From Patellaria atrata CBS 101060 (Eukaryota; Ascomycota; Dothideomycetes; Patellariales; Patellariaceae): 64,000 nucleotides of DNA. The notes below the pieces were generated by a model, which saw only the letters and a program-made list of their open reading frames with translations, was not told the DNA's origin and made no database searches. Below, one piece after another: positions 1-11,645 of the stretch. The position numbers and the translations under genes are program-made. The first letter of the stretch is position 1, and each line of letters starts with the position of its first letter. The stretch spans positions 222,842-286,841 of the forward strand of contig MU006114.1 in assembly GCA_010093705.1 (NCBI GenBank), read 5' to 3'.

Positions 1-1460
1 TAAAAGGGGAATTAGCTCCCAAAGGCTTATTAGGATTTAGTGTTAAGTCTGATGGTGGTTCATCCAGCTGGAAGGCTTTCTCCACCGATCGGCGGAAGAA
101 GAAGGTAGTCATGATATTGAAAGGTTCGATAAGGTGACTTGATATTTTTTTCATGAGCGTGCTGTTAGAAAGATACGTAGGCATAATCAATGGTGAAGTA
201 TCGCCATCTACGGAACCGTCTACAGAAAGTGGCTGCTAACATTAGCGTTTGTTATTGGACTGTATCAGGTGATACCCTTACCGTGTTCTTAGAGGCAAGA
301 AAGCGAGTATACAGCGCCCATCTCCCTAACATTATGGCCTCCTCTCCAAGGAGACCATCGACTTCTTTCATATCCACGCCCTCGTCCTCATTTGGCTGGC
401 CTGCCGAGCCATCCTGCTTGAACGGAGAACCGGTCCTCTGAGTACCTCCAGCACCCCTTGGAGTTGAAAGAAAACTCTGGACTAGAAATGAAAACGCATA
501 TGACTTGATGTCAGTCAATTTCCTATCCACCGTTCGCTCATCGTACCATGTGTCAAGCACGATACCACCTTGAACGTCAGCTTCAATTTGAAGCCGCTCT
601 ATGACCTTGACCATAGTGCCTGTGCCATAGTGATGTTCTACTAATGGTTGATGACCATCAACAATTTGTGCAATGTGCTCGAAGAGCTTAGTGAGTGCAT
701 TTGCATAGAAGAGGCCTTCCCTGGTTCCTCCGGCGCTTGAAAGGTTTGTTCGTGCTCGAGATGCTACACCGTGACAGACATAACGTCCATATGCATCAAG
801 ACCTACATCTGATCTTCCGATCAAGGGAAATAGTTTGAAGAACCTTGTCACTCGAGAACCGTCTGCCTCTTTAGCAGCTTTTTCGAACTCTCGAAGAAAT
901 AGACCACATAGAGATTCTGCTGCCGTGTCTAAGGTTACCCTTGGAGGATCCGGGACCTCTGCAGTCGGTACAATCTCTTCAGAAAAGCTGCTATTGATGA
1001 CCTCTGCTGGTATTTTCGAAGCACGACCAAGGTAACTTGCTGCGGTTTCCCAGTCTTGCGGTCCACCCATAGAGCCGTGAACGCCTAATACGCAAGCTTT
1101 TAACTCGGCGACCTGTTCAACGACATCTAAAGTAGCTTTTACATTGGACTGTTCTAGGTCTAGTCTCTTCACGGCGCGAGAGAGTCTTCTAGCAGTCGAG
1201 GCAGCATCAGATAGCATGCCATTGCTGATAGCTCGTGTAGTCACAAGCTGAGATCCTAGGTGTGCACGCAGAAGATCCAGTCGTCCAAGTTCACGAGAGA
1301 GATCTTTTTGAGAAGCTATCAAAGCATCCAGTCGATCTGTCACTGCGGCCTCCTGGCGGTTGAGATGAGCGAGGGACCGTTGTATTTCCGCCACGGAGGT
1401 GGCATTGTATATATCGGGACCTGCATGATTGTTTGCCTCATGGATCAAATGGTTCTCCAT
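1..1460 (-). CDS. COG4: Conserved oligomeric Golgi complex subunit 4 (N-terminal part, runs off left edge)
   Basis: Subunit of the COG tethering complex, which acts at Golgi membranes in retrograde vesicle tethering and so keeps glycosyltransferases in place. Exon 1 is 1460-282 (393 codons), intron 281-236 (46 bp, GTAAGG donor, GCTAAT branch site), exon 2 235-1. The spliced frame stays open to the window edge, giving about 471 residues; the C-terminal part lies outside. Residues ~20-130 are helical with heptad-like leucines, as in the N-termini of COG subunits. Exon 2 carries MTTFFFRRSVEKAFQLDE, a stretch I recognise as highly conserved in COG4. The ATG at 1460 is the first in frame and no better start lies upstream. 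The acceptor reads TAGCAG, so a variant lacking one Gln is possible. Transcribed away from the NIPA gene across a ~1 kb shared upstream region. Confidence 0.9.
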
Positions 1461-2459
1461 GCTCCATTATGGCCTTTAGCACGATATACAGTACCAGATT
1501 GAATTTTACAGAGCGGCGATGTTGTCGTGGGCGAAGTTCTCGATTAGGTGAAGTGTGGCCGTCAATTTGGCTATCGCTGCTCTTTGCGTCTTTTCGGCTG
1601 ATAGTTGCCCTGGTGTGTTCTGGCTTGGCTGATGTCTTGCGCATGGCTCCCCTTTTGGCCCCACGGAAGCCTGGATTACCAGGTTTGGCACGTCTGGCAG
1701 AGGTCGCATGGGAACATGATGGGACAAAAACCAAACATCAACTTCCGCACCTGCGAAACACCTATTGACTCGTATCCATACTGAAGAAATTACAACAAGC
1801 GCCCAGCTCCGGCTTTTACTATTCTCTCAATCATTTCGATCTTTTCCCAAATTCCAGTATACCATCCCAAGGGACGCACAGCGGCACAGTAAGTTACCAC
1901 CTTCCCGCTCCACTCTACTGTAAGCTGCATCCAAGCTGCACTTCGCCTTCTAGACGCTCCATTTCAAGCCCCCGAACACAATTCGAATACTCTCTACAGT
2001 CCCGATTAACATTAGATAGATATAACATCCTTACCCGAGTTCTCAATTACGACGACTCACGAACCGGGACTCACAATTGTTCACAAGCATACTCCACATT
2101 GACTGCACTGCCCTTTTCGTACGCCATCCTACACGAGTAGCATTAGTTTGAGCCGTCTCAGACACTTTGTTCAGCGGCACGTTCTACACATACGACAACG
2201 AGCCACACCCAACACCGCAGGGTCCTTCGAGTTCGCTGAGTCTTCAGAATATCTGTCGATACTGCTGCATCTCTAGAACTCATGCCGCCGCCACGGATAC
2301 GATATCCTTAGACCCTCTCCTTTCCTCCTTGACCCCCACTCGTTCCTCACAGTCTTATGCGTTTGCTGGTATTAGTGAATAATTATAGTACCTCACTTGG
2401 TATTGAAAGAGACGGAGGGAGAATCAGTTCTGTAGTGAGCAGGGAGCCCGGTTGTAAAC
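1461..2459. promoter_or_regulatory. Divergent intergenic region COG4 / NIPA transporter
   Basis: About 1 kb between the COG4 start (leftward) and the NIPA-gene ATG (rightward). The half next to the NIPA gene (~1800-2450) is C/T-rich on the plus strand, as in fungal 5' leaders, and has a 71-codon reading frame at 2167-2382 that lacks an ATG and any recognisable similarity. No RNA gene or repeat is seen. Confidence 0.5.
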
Positions 2460-4655
2460 ATGGACTCTGATAGTGACGTGATCGTGACAGCCCATCAACT
2501 CTATGAACGCTCTGGAGGGGCTCTCGGGGACCCTCAATCACGACCGCCGGTTTTCAAGATTGTTGGAATCATCCTTGCAATCTCTTCTGGCCTGTTCATC
2601 GGTGTTTCCTTCGTTTTGAAAAAGCACGGACTCCTAAAGGCGAACGTCAAGTACAATGAAGAAGCTGGAGAAGGCTACGGATATCTCAAAAATGTTTGGT
2701 GGTGGACTGGTATGACACTCATGATTATCGGAGAAATCTGCAACTTTGCAGCGTATGCCTTTGTGGACGCCATTCTTGTCACACCCATGGGGGCCCTCTC
2801 CGTCGTGGTAACAGCAATCCTATCTTCCATATTTCTCAAAGAACGTCTCAGTTTCGTTGGTTGGGTTGGCTGCGTGAACTGCATTATTGGCTCTGTAGTC
2901 ATTGCCGTCAATGCTCCAGAACAGTCTGCAGTTGCGACTATACAGGACATGAAAGACCACGTTATCGCACCTGGATTCTTATCCTACACCGGTGTGGTTA
3001 TCGTTGGCTCCGCAATCGTCGCTCTTTACCTAGGACCGAAATATGGTAAAAAGTCCATGTTCGTTTATATCAGCGTCTGTAGTTTCATTGGTGGTTTGAG
3101 CGTCGTCGCAACCCAAGGGCTGGGTGCCGCTCTCATTACTCAGATCGGCGGTACTCCACAGTTCAATCAATGGTTCACATACTTTCTCCTGGTGTTTGTG
3201 ATAATCACACTGCTGGTAGAAATAGTCTATCTCAACGTAAGTACTCTGAACTTCTCCTTACCCCTTCAACGACGCTAACTGCTATACCTTCAGAAAGCAC
3301 TTAATATTTTCAATGCAGCCTTGGTCACCCCTACTTACTATGTCATCTTCACAAGTTGTACCATAGTCACGTCAGCCATTCTCTTCCAAGGTTTCAAAGG
3401 CACCGCAATGTCTATATTGACCGTAATCTTGGGTTTCCTTCAAATCTGCACAGGAGTTGTCCTTCTTCAGCTCTCCAAATCTTCCAAGGATGTACCCGAC
3501 ACTGTAGTATTTAGCGGAGAACTCGATCAAGTGAGGACAGTAGCTGAACAGAAAGAGCCCGAATACGAACCTAGAGCGGATACTATCCGTGGAGGTGCTT
3601 CGCTACTTCGGTCGATCTCTCGAGTACGGTCACAGCGGGTAGTCGAAGAAGCGAAAACGATTCAAGAAGAGCGTCTAGTGCCGGTGGGTGAGAATGAAGT
3701 AGTAGAATGGGATGGACTCAGAAGACGCACCACAGTCCTTGAACCGGGGAACCCGTCACTTCGCAAAAGACAAAAATCATTACATCCACCACTAGGCATG
3801 TCCGAATTCCCGAGTGACGGCGATAGTTTACGAAGTGATGATGGCGATAGTCTTCACCCGGGTTTCTTCTCCAGGTTAAGTTTTAGGCGAAGGGCTCATA
3901 GTGAACTATCGGAACACTCTCCCGGAGCTCCTGTTCCGCTGAAGGGTATGTCTGCGGTATCAAGGGACAAGAGTTTACCACCTTCGCCACACGAAGGTCT
4001 AGAACATGCACGTTCTCATATCTTTGGACTTCCCTCTCCTCTTTCAAAAGAGCACAATGAAGATACAGCCTACAAATCCCAGAGTTCGTCACAGATTCAG
4101 TGGGCTGAAGAGGTGGGGGACGAGACACCCAAATCTCGAGGGAGTCTAGCCCCTCCAAAACCTCCTCCCCATACCGCAAGGCGGCAATTCTCGTTTCAAA
4201 ATGTTTTTGGTAGGAGTCGACGAGAGGAAGAGTCTCGTGATGGCGAATCTTCCCGTCCCTCTTCTCGCCCTGCCCTCAGTTTTCACTCCAGGAAACATAG
4301 TCACCACTCTCAACGTGGTGGAGATGGAGCGACAGAAGAGGAGCGCTTAGGTTTGGTGAAAGGAGACTCTTCCCATGCGCTTCCACTCCCAGAATACACT
4401 ACGTCTCCGCCGGAGTATTCCGATACAGACGATGATTATCAAGCAGCGGGCTCCAGGAGGAATGATGAAATTCGTGTCATATCCCCTGGTGGTGGGAGCT
4501 CAGCGGCGGCAATAGATCGATCACAGCTCCCACAGTTCAACCTTGAGCCTCGTAGGCGCAAGGATCATGATGACGATGACGATGATGACCGTTACGATTC
4601 ACCAGACGCAAAGGAGTTTGAGGGGAAGAGTGGAGGAGGTGGTGCTTTCGTGTAA
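2460..4655 (+). CDS. NIPA-type magnesium transporter (DUF803 family)
   Basis: Predicted multi-pass membrane Mg2+ transporter of the NIPA family (drug/metabolite transporter fold). Exon 1 is 2460-3236, intron 3237-3293 (57 bp, GTAAGT/CAG), exon 2 3294-4655; product 712 aa. The membrane domain (residues ~30-315) has about nine hydrophobic segments, with family features such as GVSFVLKKHGL, the WWWTGM...GEICNFAAYAF segment and VTPMGALSVV. The join restores LVEIVYLN-KALNIFNAALVTP, which matches family usage. The remaining ~390 residues are a hydrophilic, Ser/Arg-rich tail predicted to be disordered, with PPKPPP, an acidic DDDDDDD-like stretch near the end and a Gly-rich C-terminus; long tails of this type are common in filamentous fungi. 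The ATG at 2460 opens the frame 29 residues before the first membrane segment. Substrate is inferred from family, not shown by the sequence. Confidence 0.9.
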
Positions 4656-5796
4656 TGTACGTTAGAATACTTACAGGAGCTTTTTGGATCATCTTGGATG
4701 TTTACTCGGACTTTCTATTGTATTAAGATACCTCCATCGGGATGGTGGGAATTAGCATGGCGCATCGAGTATATATATCTGAAATGATGTTTCATTATTG
4801 TACAATCAAGTACACTTTTATGTCATCTGTGAGAACTGCTTCCTCTTACACCAGGTATTACCTTCCTATAAAATTTTAAAAGAGTACCGCTGTCGAGAAC
4901 TTTCCTAAAGTATCTGTGTAAGTCACGTGTGGCTTAGCAAAACATCTTAAAGAAGTGAGAACAGCAAACCCATACCGTCAAACACCAACTCTCAACATAC
5001 CATCCAACACTTTGGCCAAGAAAGTTGTTTTCGTGATTGATCCCTTTCCACGAGTTGTCCGCGCATAGCTGTAGAGGTCTTTCTTGGCATACTCTTATTT
5101 TTGTCTTCCAGTTCTGTTCGTGGCAAAGGGGCCGATGATATGAAACACTTTGGAGAACCAAATCGTATCATGTACATTCCTTCCCGTCTTTTCAGGAAGG
5201 CGATCATATGAGCCCCATAGTTGAATACGAAAAACAATCTCTCCGGATTTCAGACTGTGTTTACTAAGTCGAAATCCCCAGTTCGGGAGGTTTGCAACGA
5301 TTCTCAGCTGTTTACCCTACGTTCCTCTGATGGTTTCATTATGGACCCGGAATGATTTTGAGACGAGAAACTTGTAAATTACTAGTTTCTATCCTCTGAA
5401 AATTCCTTACTTGACATGAATACAGTCGAATAGCTTGACGATTTTCCAAAGACTGCAAGTCTTTCGACCCCACAACCGAAGCCGCAACCCGAGCCACTGC
5501 AATATTCCCACTGTTTCGAATCCAATGTGTATTGAATCGATAGCCTGGGCAATAACAATGGCCATTTGCTTGAGACTACCATGTCCGTGTCGTCCTGCAA
5601 GGCTGTAACCCTCCGCAGTAGCGGCGATTCCATTATAATGTGGGCTTTATCTGCCTTTTATTCCTCTCAGCCTCTAGAAGTATCCCAGGTATTTTCACAA
5701 TTTGTACGCATTCGTTTCTTTATAGTCACTGCGTGACCCCTTTAATACCTTCCTTTCTTTTTGCTTTCTTTCTTTATTGTTACATAGGTCGACAGA
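4656..5796. other. Intergenic region, no gene seen
   Basis: 1.14 kb between two rightward genes. It should contain the 3' UTR of the transporter gene and the promoter of the surface-protein gene. The last ~100 bp (5690-5796) are strongly T/C-rich on the plus strand, a common fungal core-promoter/leader feature. The short reading frames in it resemble nothing known to me. Confidence 0.5.
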
Positions 5797-8459
5797 ATGC
5801 ATTTCCTCCTCCCTAGTCAATTACTCGCGTTATCATTTTCTATACTCACTACAATCGCTCTTTCACACAAAAGTCATGACGTTCGCAGTATGCCGCACAA
5901 ACAATTACATGCTGCAACAAGACATCTGGAATTGAAATCTAGGAACAATGATATTAAACTCTGTCACACTGCGGAGCTCGTATATGCAGAATGTAAGAAA
6001 CAACTGAACTACTTACATCTATGGTGCTAAAGGATATCCATAGCCGAGAATAGCAAATATAGGGGTTCAACATTTACTTCGCGAGTAAAAGCCGTCTCGG
6101 ATACTCCCATACTAGTATTGGAGGAAAACGAACATCTTCTCACCGATATTAGCTGCGTTCGTTCTACTATTAGACTTGGCGTCACGTCTTGGACACGTCA
6201 TGTTGAGACGGTAAAGGCTTGTAGCCAACCTGAAGGTTGTTTGGTCGTTACTTCGCACATAGGTTGTAACGATGACGGGGAACGTGGACTTTATAGGTAA
6301 GTACAACTCTATCTCATTTCTTACTGCTCGTCCGGAGGCTAATCTAGCGTAGGGTTCAAGGGATCAATTACCGGAAAGCAGATTCTACCGTCATTCTCAA
6401 TGTTGAACGGGTGTCGTGGAAGAAATCATTCCGATCATTCAATATCGATTTTGGATACACCGAGAACGAGCACATTTTACGTCACCATTTCCCTCAGATT
6501 GATACCAGACAAGCTCTACCACCAGTTAATCCGGAAAGTATAGACCCTTCAACTTTTCCACTGCCCACAGATACACCTGAGGCAGATTCAGCAACCGTTG
6601 ATCTCAGTTTCCAAGTGCTTGACATCGACTTTGTTCCATCTATACTTGGAGACATCCCGTTCGAAATAGGATGCAAAAATTGTACAACCTCGGGGTCTGT
6701 GACACTGTCCAGTGGCGAGTTCGATATAACCCCAGAGTTCTCTTTCGGCAACCTAGATCAAGGGATTGACTTTATCCAAGGCGGGTTTGTCGAGCTTACA
6801 GTAGACTCCTTCGCCGCCCGCATCGAGCTCGAAGCTTCACCGGTCGCCTCTGTTGCTTTTGCCCAAGAACTGATTGTTCTTCCCATCGTCGGCTTCGTCA
6901 TCCCTGGTATTGGTCAAGCTGGGATTACATTTGCGCCACAAATTTCAGGCTCATTTGAGCTGGATGGCTGCATAGACATCACTTATGGATTCGAACTTGA
7001 AGTACCAGACGGGTCGAGTGTCAGACTTGACCTAGCCGATTTATCAAACAGTGGCACCACTGGTTTTGAAAACACCAGGCTTGCCTCTCTTCCGTTTGAT
7101 GCTGATTTTGGCATCGATTCTCTAACCCTTACTACCGCTTTCCAACCTCGAATTCCGGTCGGATTCAGTTTCTTAGATGACGCACTTGTTGCTGAGGTTG
7201 CTGTTGTGGTCGATCTTCCTTCATTCGCTGTCACTCTCACTCCTCTCACTGGTGTTGATGATCAATGTCAGCCTCTGGCCGGTGCTGAGGAGGCGACGGA
7301 AAATTTGGGTACTGGAACTAACCTCAAGATTGAACCAGCACTTGCAATCAACCTAGCTGTGGAAGCAGAGCTTGCTGCTGTAATCCCTGGTCTTCCCGAT
7401 GCCGCATTCGCTACTGCGGTCACTCTACTCAGTACAACCTTCGCTTTACCGACGGCTTGTGTACCTATCGATATCGTTGCTCCGAGTTGCACACCTCTAC
7501 CAGGTGGAAATCTCACTGAAATTGTCCCAACCGGAACTGGTTTCATCCCATCAGGTGTTGCACCGCCTTCTGGGATCTTAGCACCCACTGGGTATATCCC
7601 GCCACCGAGACCAACGGAAATCTCCTGGAATGCCACGGTGATTGTTGATGTAGAGAACAACCGTGTCAAGACGGCCTGGATTATTGAAACTGGTGCTCTT
7701 CCTCCAGCAGCTACCGAAGTACCCGCTCCAAGTGTCACTGAGGTCGTTACTATGGTGATTTCTGTAGGTGTCGACGACTCCGGTGTGCCAATCATGTCTA
7801 CAATCACTATGGATGCTTCCGAACCCGAGGCAACCGAATCCACCGATTCAACTGGTTCAGCCGACACAAATGAATCAAGTAACTCCAGTGGTTCAAATGA
7901 TTCAACCGACTCATTCCATTCTACCGACTCAACCGACTCAATAGAAGGAATTCCAGGTGATAGTTCATCGCCCTTAGAATCCATCCAGTATAATCCTTAT
8001 ATGCCATACACCGGCTCAGTGAGACCTACCCTGACCATCCAAACACCAATACCCTACGTATGGACACCTCCAGCACAAGTACAACCAAGCGCAGCGGACG
8101 ACTTCTCGATATTACCCTACGTCCCATCATTAGCCACTGATATTCCAAGCCCACCTGTCGAGTTCCCCGTGGAAGGTGATCCGACACCTGGCACCGAATA
8201 TCCCATAGAGGTCTCAATTCCAACTAATCCAATTACGGTAACCGAAGTAACCAATATCATGCCGACCGGGGCGCCGACTTTCGTCTATAATACTGGCAAC
8301 GGGACCTTCCTCAATCCTACGGGTTCAGTCATCACTCGCACTGTTCCGGTCGTCACCTCAATTGTGCCTTTCGAGGGCTCGGCGTCTTCGACCCAGTCGT
8401 TTGAAGGGCTGGCGCTGTCGTTCTTGGGATTCGTTGCGGGCATCATGGCGTTCTTGTAG
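5797..8459 (+). CDS. Secreted GPI-anchored-type surface protein (DUF7029/DUF7223-like)
   Basis: Fungal extracellular protein of unknown function. Exons 5797-5992, 6044-6296 and 6353-8459 (introns 51 and 56 bp) give 851 aa. Residues 1-22 look like a signal peptide (MHFLLPSQLLALSFSIL...). Residues ~87-190 contain LEENEHLLTDISC, VVTSHIGCNDDGER and ILNVERVSWKKSF, the pattern of the domain I know from memory as DUF7029. Residues ~230-500 are a beta-rich, cysteine-poor region resembling DUF7223. Then follows a Thr/Ser/Pro-rich stalk with a TDS repeat-like stretch (residues ~650-690). The C-terminus ends in a hydrophobic tail (LALSFLGFVAGIMAFL) preceded by small residues, as in GPI-anchor signals. 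The middle exon has no suitable ATG and is only meaningful when spliced. The domain names are from memory; secretion and anchoring are inferences from composition. Confidence 0.8.
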
Positions 8460-8727
8460 ACAGGTCAACGGCTTAACGGGGGGAGCATGTAATGGAGCGG
8501 AAAATTTGTTTAGCATTTCGTATAGCATGGTTTGAAGGAAGGATTGAGATTAATGTACAGCTACGGCAGGCTTGAATGATACCCACGTATATAATTTGTA
8601 TTTACTATTAGACGACCCATCACGTCTTGACGACACCACACCACAAAAAATTCAATCACTCTTTACAATTCTTTCTATATTCCCCCCTCCCTAAATTCTA
8701 CGGTCTTGAGCAGTGTATAGCTCTCTA
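8460..8727. other. Convergent 3' intergenic region
   Basis: 268 bp between the stop of the surface-protein gene and the stop of the glycosidase/kinase gene; both 3' UTRs and poly(A) sites should fall here. A/T-rich, nothing else seen. Confidence 0.45.
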
Positions 8728-11362
8728 CTATATCTCCCCCCGTAGCTCTCTTAGCCGCGGACTCACCGCCTCCGCACTCCTCAACGTCAGTCCAGCCGCC
8801 CTCTGCGCGACCCCAAGAACGTCCTCGACCTCGCGTCCGGCGACCAATCCCGCAACCACGGCGCCGAGAAACGTATCCCCGACACCGTTCACGCTCACGA
8901 CGTCTTCCTGCGCGATCGTCTCCGGGACAGGGAAGAGCCGCATATACACGCCTCCTACGCCCTGCTCCCCACCCCCGCCGTCATTCCTACTTACAACCCA
9001 CCGCTGCGCCTCCGGATCGCGCAGCAGCGCCGAAGAGGACGGCAAGAGCATCGTCAGGAGCACGCCCTCAGCGCCCAGTTTAACGAGAACGGTGGGGCAG
9101 AACGGCAAGAGCTGGACGCTCATCTGCGGGACGCCCTTATCCACCAACTCGGCGCCGGCGATGGCGGAGAAAGCGGCGCGTGCGCCTGTGGAGGGGATGT
9201 TAAGGCTGTTGATGAGGTTCCACCAGGGGGTTTGGGAGAGGAGGCCGGACTGCTGTGCGTGAGCGTGGAGGGCGTGAAGTTCGTGCGTGTTGGGGGTTAT
9301 GAGGTTGACTAGGTTGTTTGGGAAGGTTGGGAAGGCGGATTGGCTGTTGGCAGGGGGAGGGGAGAACAGACGGGTGGATTTGGCCGCAGAGACAGGCTCG
9401 AATGCAACTGGGATTCTGAGCGTGCGGGCGGCGCGCAGCCAGGCGTGGAGGGTGACGGGATCCCAGTTTGCGTCTAGGACGAGGTGGGTAGGGTTTGCTT
9501 GCGCCAGGAGCGGGAGGTATGTTGAGTCGAAATCGGTGTGTGGGGTTTCGAGGATACTCATGTCTGCCATTCCAAGGTGGAGGTCTTTAGTTGTTGTGTT
9601 GATGGCTATGTATTGAGCGGTTCGGCTGCCGGAGGATGGTAGGGTTTGGATGGAACTTGTGTCTAGCCCTTCGGTCCGTAGTTGGGCCAGCGCTGCTTTC
9701 CCGCTCAGATCGTCGCCGACGGCACTGCAGAGGCGGACGGAGCTGCCGAGGAGATTGAGGGCTTTTGCGACGTTGTGGCCGACACCGCCGAGGGTTTGGG
9801 TTATTCTGGCTGGGTTCGAGGTGTGCAGAATGGGGGACGTGGAGGGGCGCCCAGGGAGGGGAGTGAAGTCACAGGAGAAGTCGATAGCAAGGGCCCCGGC
9901 GACAAGAATGTCTACCGGAGATTGCATTTCTGGGATGTTTTCGTTTCCAGGGGATACGGAAGGTACGGCATCACTTGTTTGGGGTCCGGCGCTGGTATTG
10001 GCTTGTGATGCCACTGTCATGGCGGGATATACTCTATCTACACTATATACATCTCCATCAGCTCCTGACATAACTTCATAAATCGTAAAAATTCTCACTG
10101 AGGACCTCCTTCAATAGCTTCAGCAAATTCTAGTCGTCTAAGTTCTTTCGCTACCATAGTCCCTCGTTTAACGTTGTTTTCTATCAAAGCTCGGTTTGCG
10201 GGTATACTCTTGCCTCCTGTCAATTCCTTTATCTTAGCTAGAACAAATGGAGTGTTGTCCTTTCCTGTAGCACCGGCATCGTAAGCTTCTTTAATAGCTT
10301 TCTTTATCACGGAATCCATCTCTGCTTTCGGGATCGAGACAGCTTCCGGGATGGGATTCGCGAGTAACAGCCCCGAGTGTATCGGAAATGAGAATTGGGC
10401 GTCTGGCGTAGAGTTAGCACTCGGGGGTGGAAGAAAGTGTCATTTACTCTTCTCCTGAAAAACTTACGAATTATGGCTGCTGCCGCTTTCTCGTCTGAAA
10501 TAGTCAATGGACTAATCACACCGCTATCCCTTGACCAAAACCCAGGAAAGTCAACTTTGCCTTCCCTACCATCTGCAAAAGTGGCTACTCCAACACCCTG
10601 AGTTTCGAGATATTCCAAAGTCCTCGGAACGTCTAAAAAGCTCTTACATCCACTACTTATCACAGCAACCGGCGTTCTCCCGAGTTCCGTTAAATCTGCA
10701 GAGATATCCATACTCGACTCAGCTCCCCTATGCACACCCCCTAAGCCACCAGTCGCAAATACCTTGATCCCAGCAAGATGCGCCAACAACATCGTCCCCG
10801 CAATCGTCGTGCCACCGCTGAACTTCTTGCCGGTGAGTCTCTAACGAACACGGCGAAGTCAGACTCTGGACATACATAGTAGATGGTATATGCTATGAGC
10901 GCTCATACCATGCCGCAGGCGTACGCCAGATCCCGCCTGGAGAGCTTAAGTGTGTTTTCTTTCCCGGACGATTGAGTGAGGCGGATGAGCTGGTCGGACG
11001 TCATGCCTACGTGTGCAACGCCGTCAAGAATCCCGATTGTCGCGGGGACGCCGCCGTTGACGCGGACGATGGATTCGAGGTGGGATGCTAGGGCTACATT
11101 ATCGGGGTATGGGAAGCCTAGTATAGATTAAGACGGGTTTCCTTATAAACAGGGTAATATATGCCGTACCATGAGTGTAGATAGTAGTCTCAAGAGCTAC
11201 TACAGGCTTCCGAGTTTGCAGTGCTTCTCTAACCTCGCCTGAGATCTTGAAGAAGCTATTATCGGAGCTGATCGCGTGCCTGAAACGGCGCGAAGGGGCT
11301 CTAATACATTTTCGAGGTATAGAATGCCGTATATAAGGTGATACGGCTTCGGGAAATGCCAT
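8728..11362 (-). CDS. Bifunctional pseudouridine-5'-phosphate glycosidase / PfkB-family kinase
   Basis: Predicted two-step pseudouridine catabolic enzyme: the PfkB half would phosphorylate pseudouridine and the IndA/PsuG-like half would split pseudouridine-5'-phosphate into uracil and ribose-5-phosphate. Exons (minus strand) 11362-11170, 11117-10909, 10840-10468, 10402-10099, 10042-8728; introns 52, 68, 65 and 56 bp; 797 aa. Glycosidase domain residues ~25-345: [67 protein letters not shown]. Kinase domain from ~400: [26 protein letters not shown], and the anion-hole motif NGVGDTF with catalytic Asp ~749. The two halves sit in one frame only after removal of intron 10098-10043 (GTGAGA donor, GCTGAT branch, TAG acceptor); unspliced, a TGA follows at once. 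I chose the ATG at 11362; the upstream in-frame ATG at 11509 would add 49 residues of unlikely sequence. The short Arg-rich N-terminus could be a mitochondrial presequence. Confidence 0.9.
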
Positions 11363-11645
11363 TGTAAATATACTGTACCTCAACAATGTTGGGAGCAGAT
11401 AATATGCTTCGAGCTCTCGTCTGATGATTGTAAAAGTAAAGTTGCGGGGCGGAGCGGAATAGCTCCCAAATCTTGGCAGAGTGGAACCGAACGAGCCACG
11501 ACGCATCAAGCAACAGTTCAGTCTAGAGAGTCCAAAAAGTTAAACAACCTTCCAAACTGCACCACCACGCTTCCCCTGGATCTTGTGAACCAGCAATTGC
11601 TGGGTTTACCAATTTCTCTCACATGACCGCAGACGTTTTCGCACG
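11363..11645. promoter_or_regulatory. Divergent promoter glycosidase-kinase / OST1
   Basis: 283 bp between two divergent ATGs (11362 leftward, 11646 rightward), so both promoters must be compressed here, or reach into the 5' end of the neighbouring gene. No clear TATA box. Confidence 0.45.

Noticed and set aside
2167-2382. 71-codon frame upstream of the NIPA gene
   Set aside because: No ATG start; lies in a C/T-rich leader; no similarity.
7268-7984. 238-codon open frame antisense to the surface-protein gene
   Set aside because: It mirrors the Ser/Thr/Pro-rich coding sequence; composition-driven shadow without start context or similarity.
11363-11509. N-terminal extension of the glycosidase-kinase from the ATG at 11509
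   Set aside because: Adds 49 residues with no family match and would leave almost no 5' space to OST1; the ATG at 11362 is better placed.
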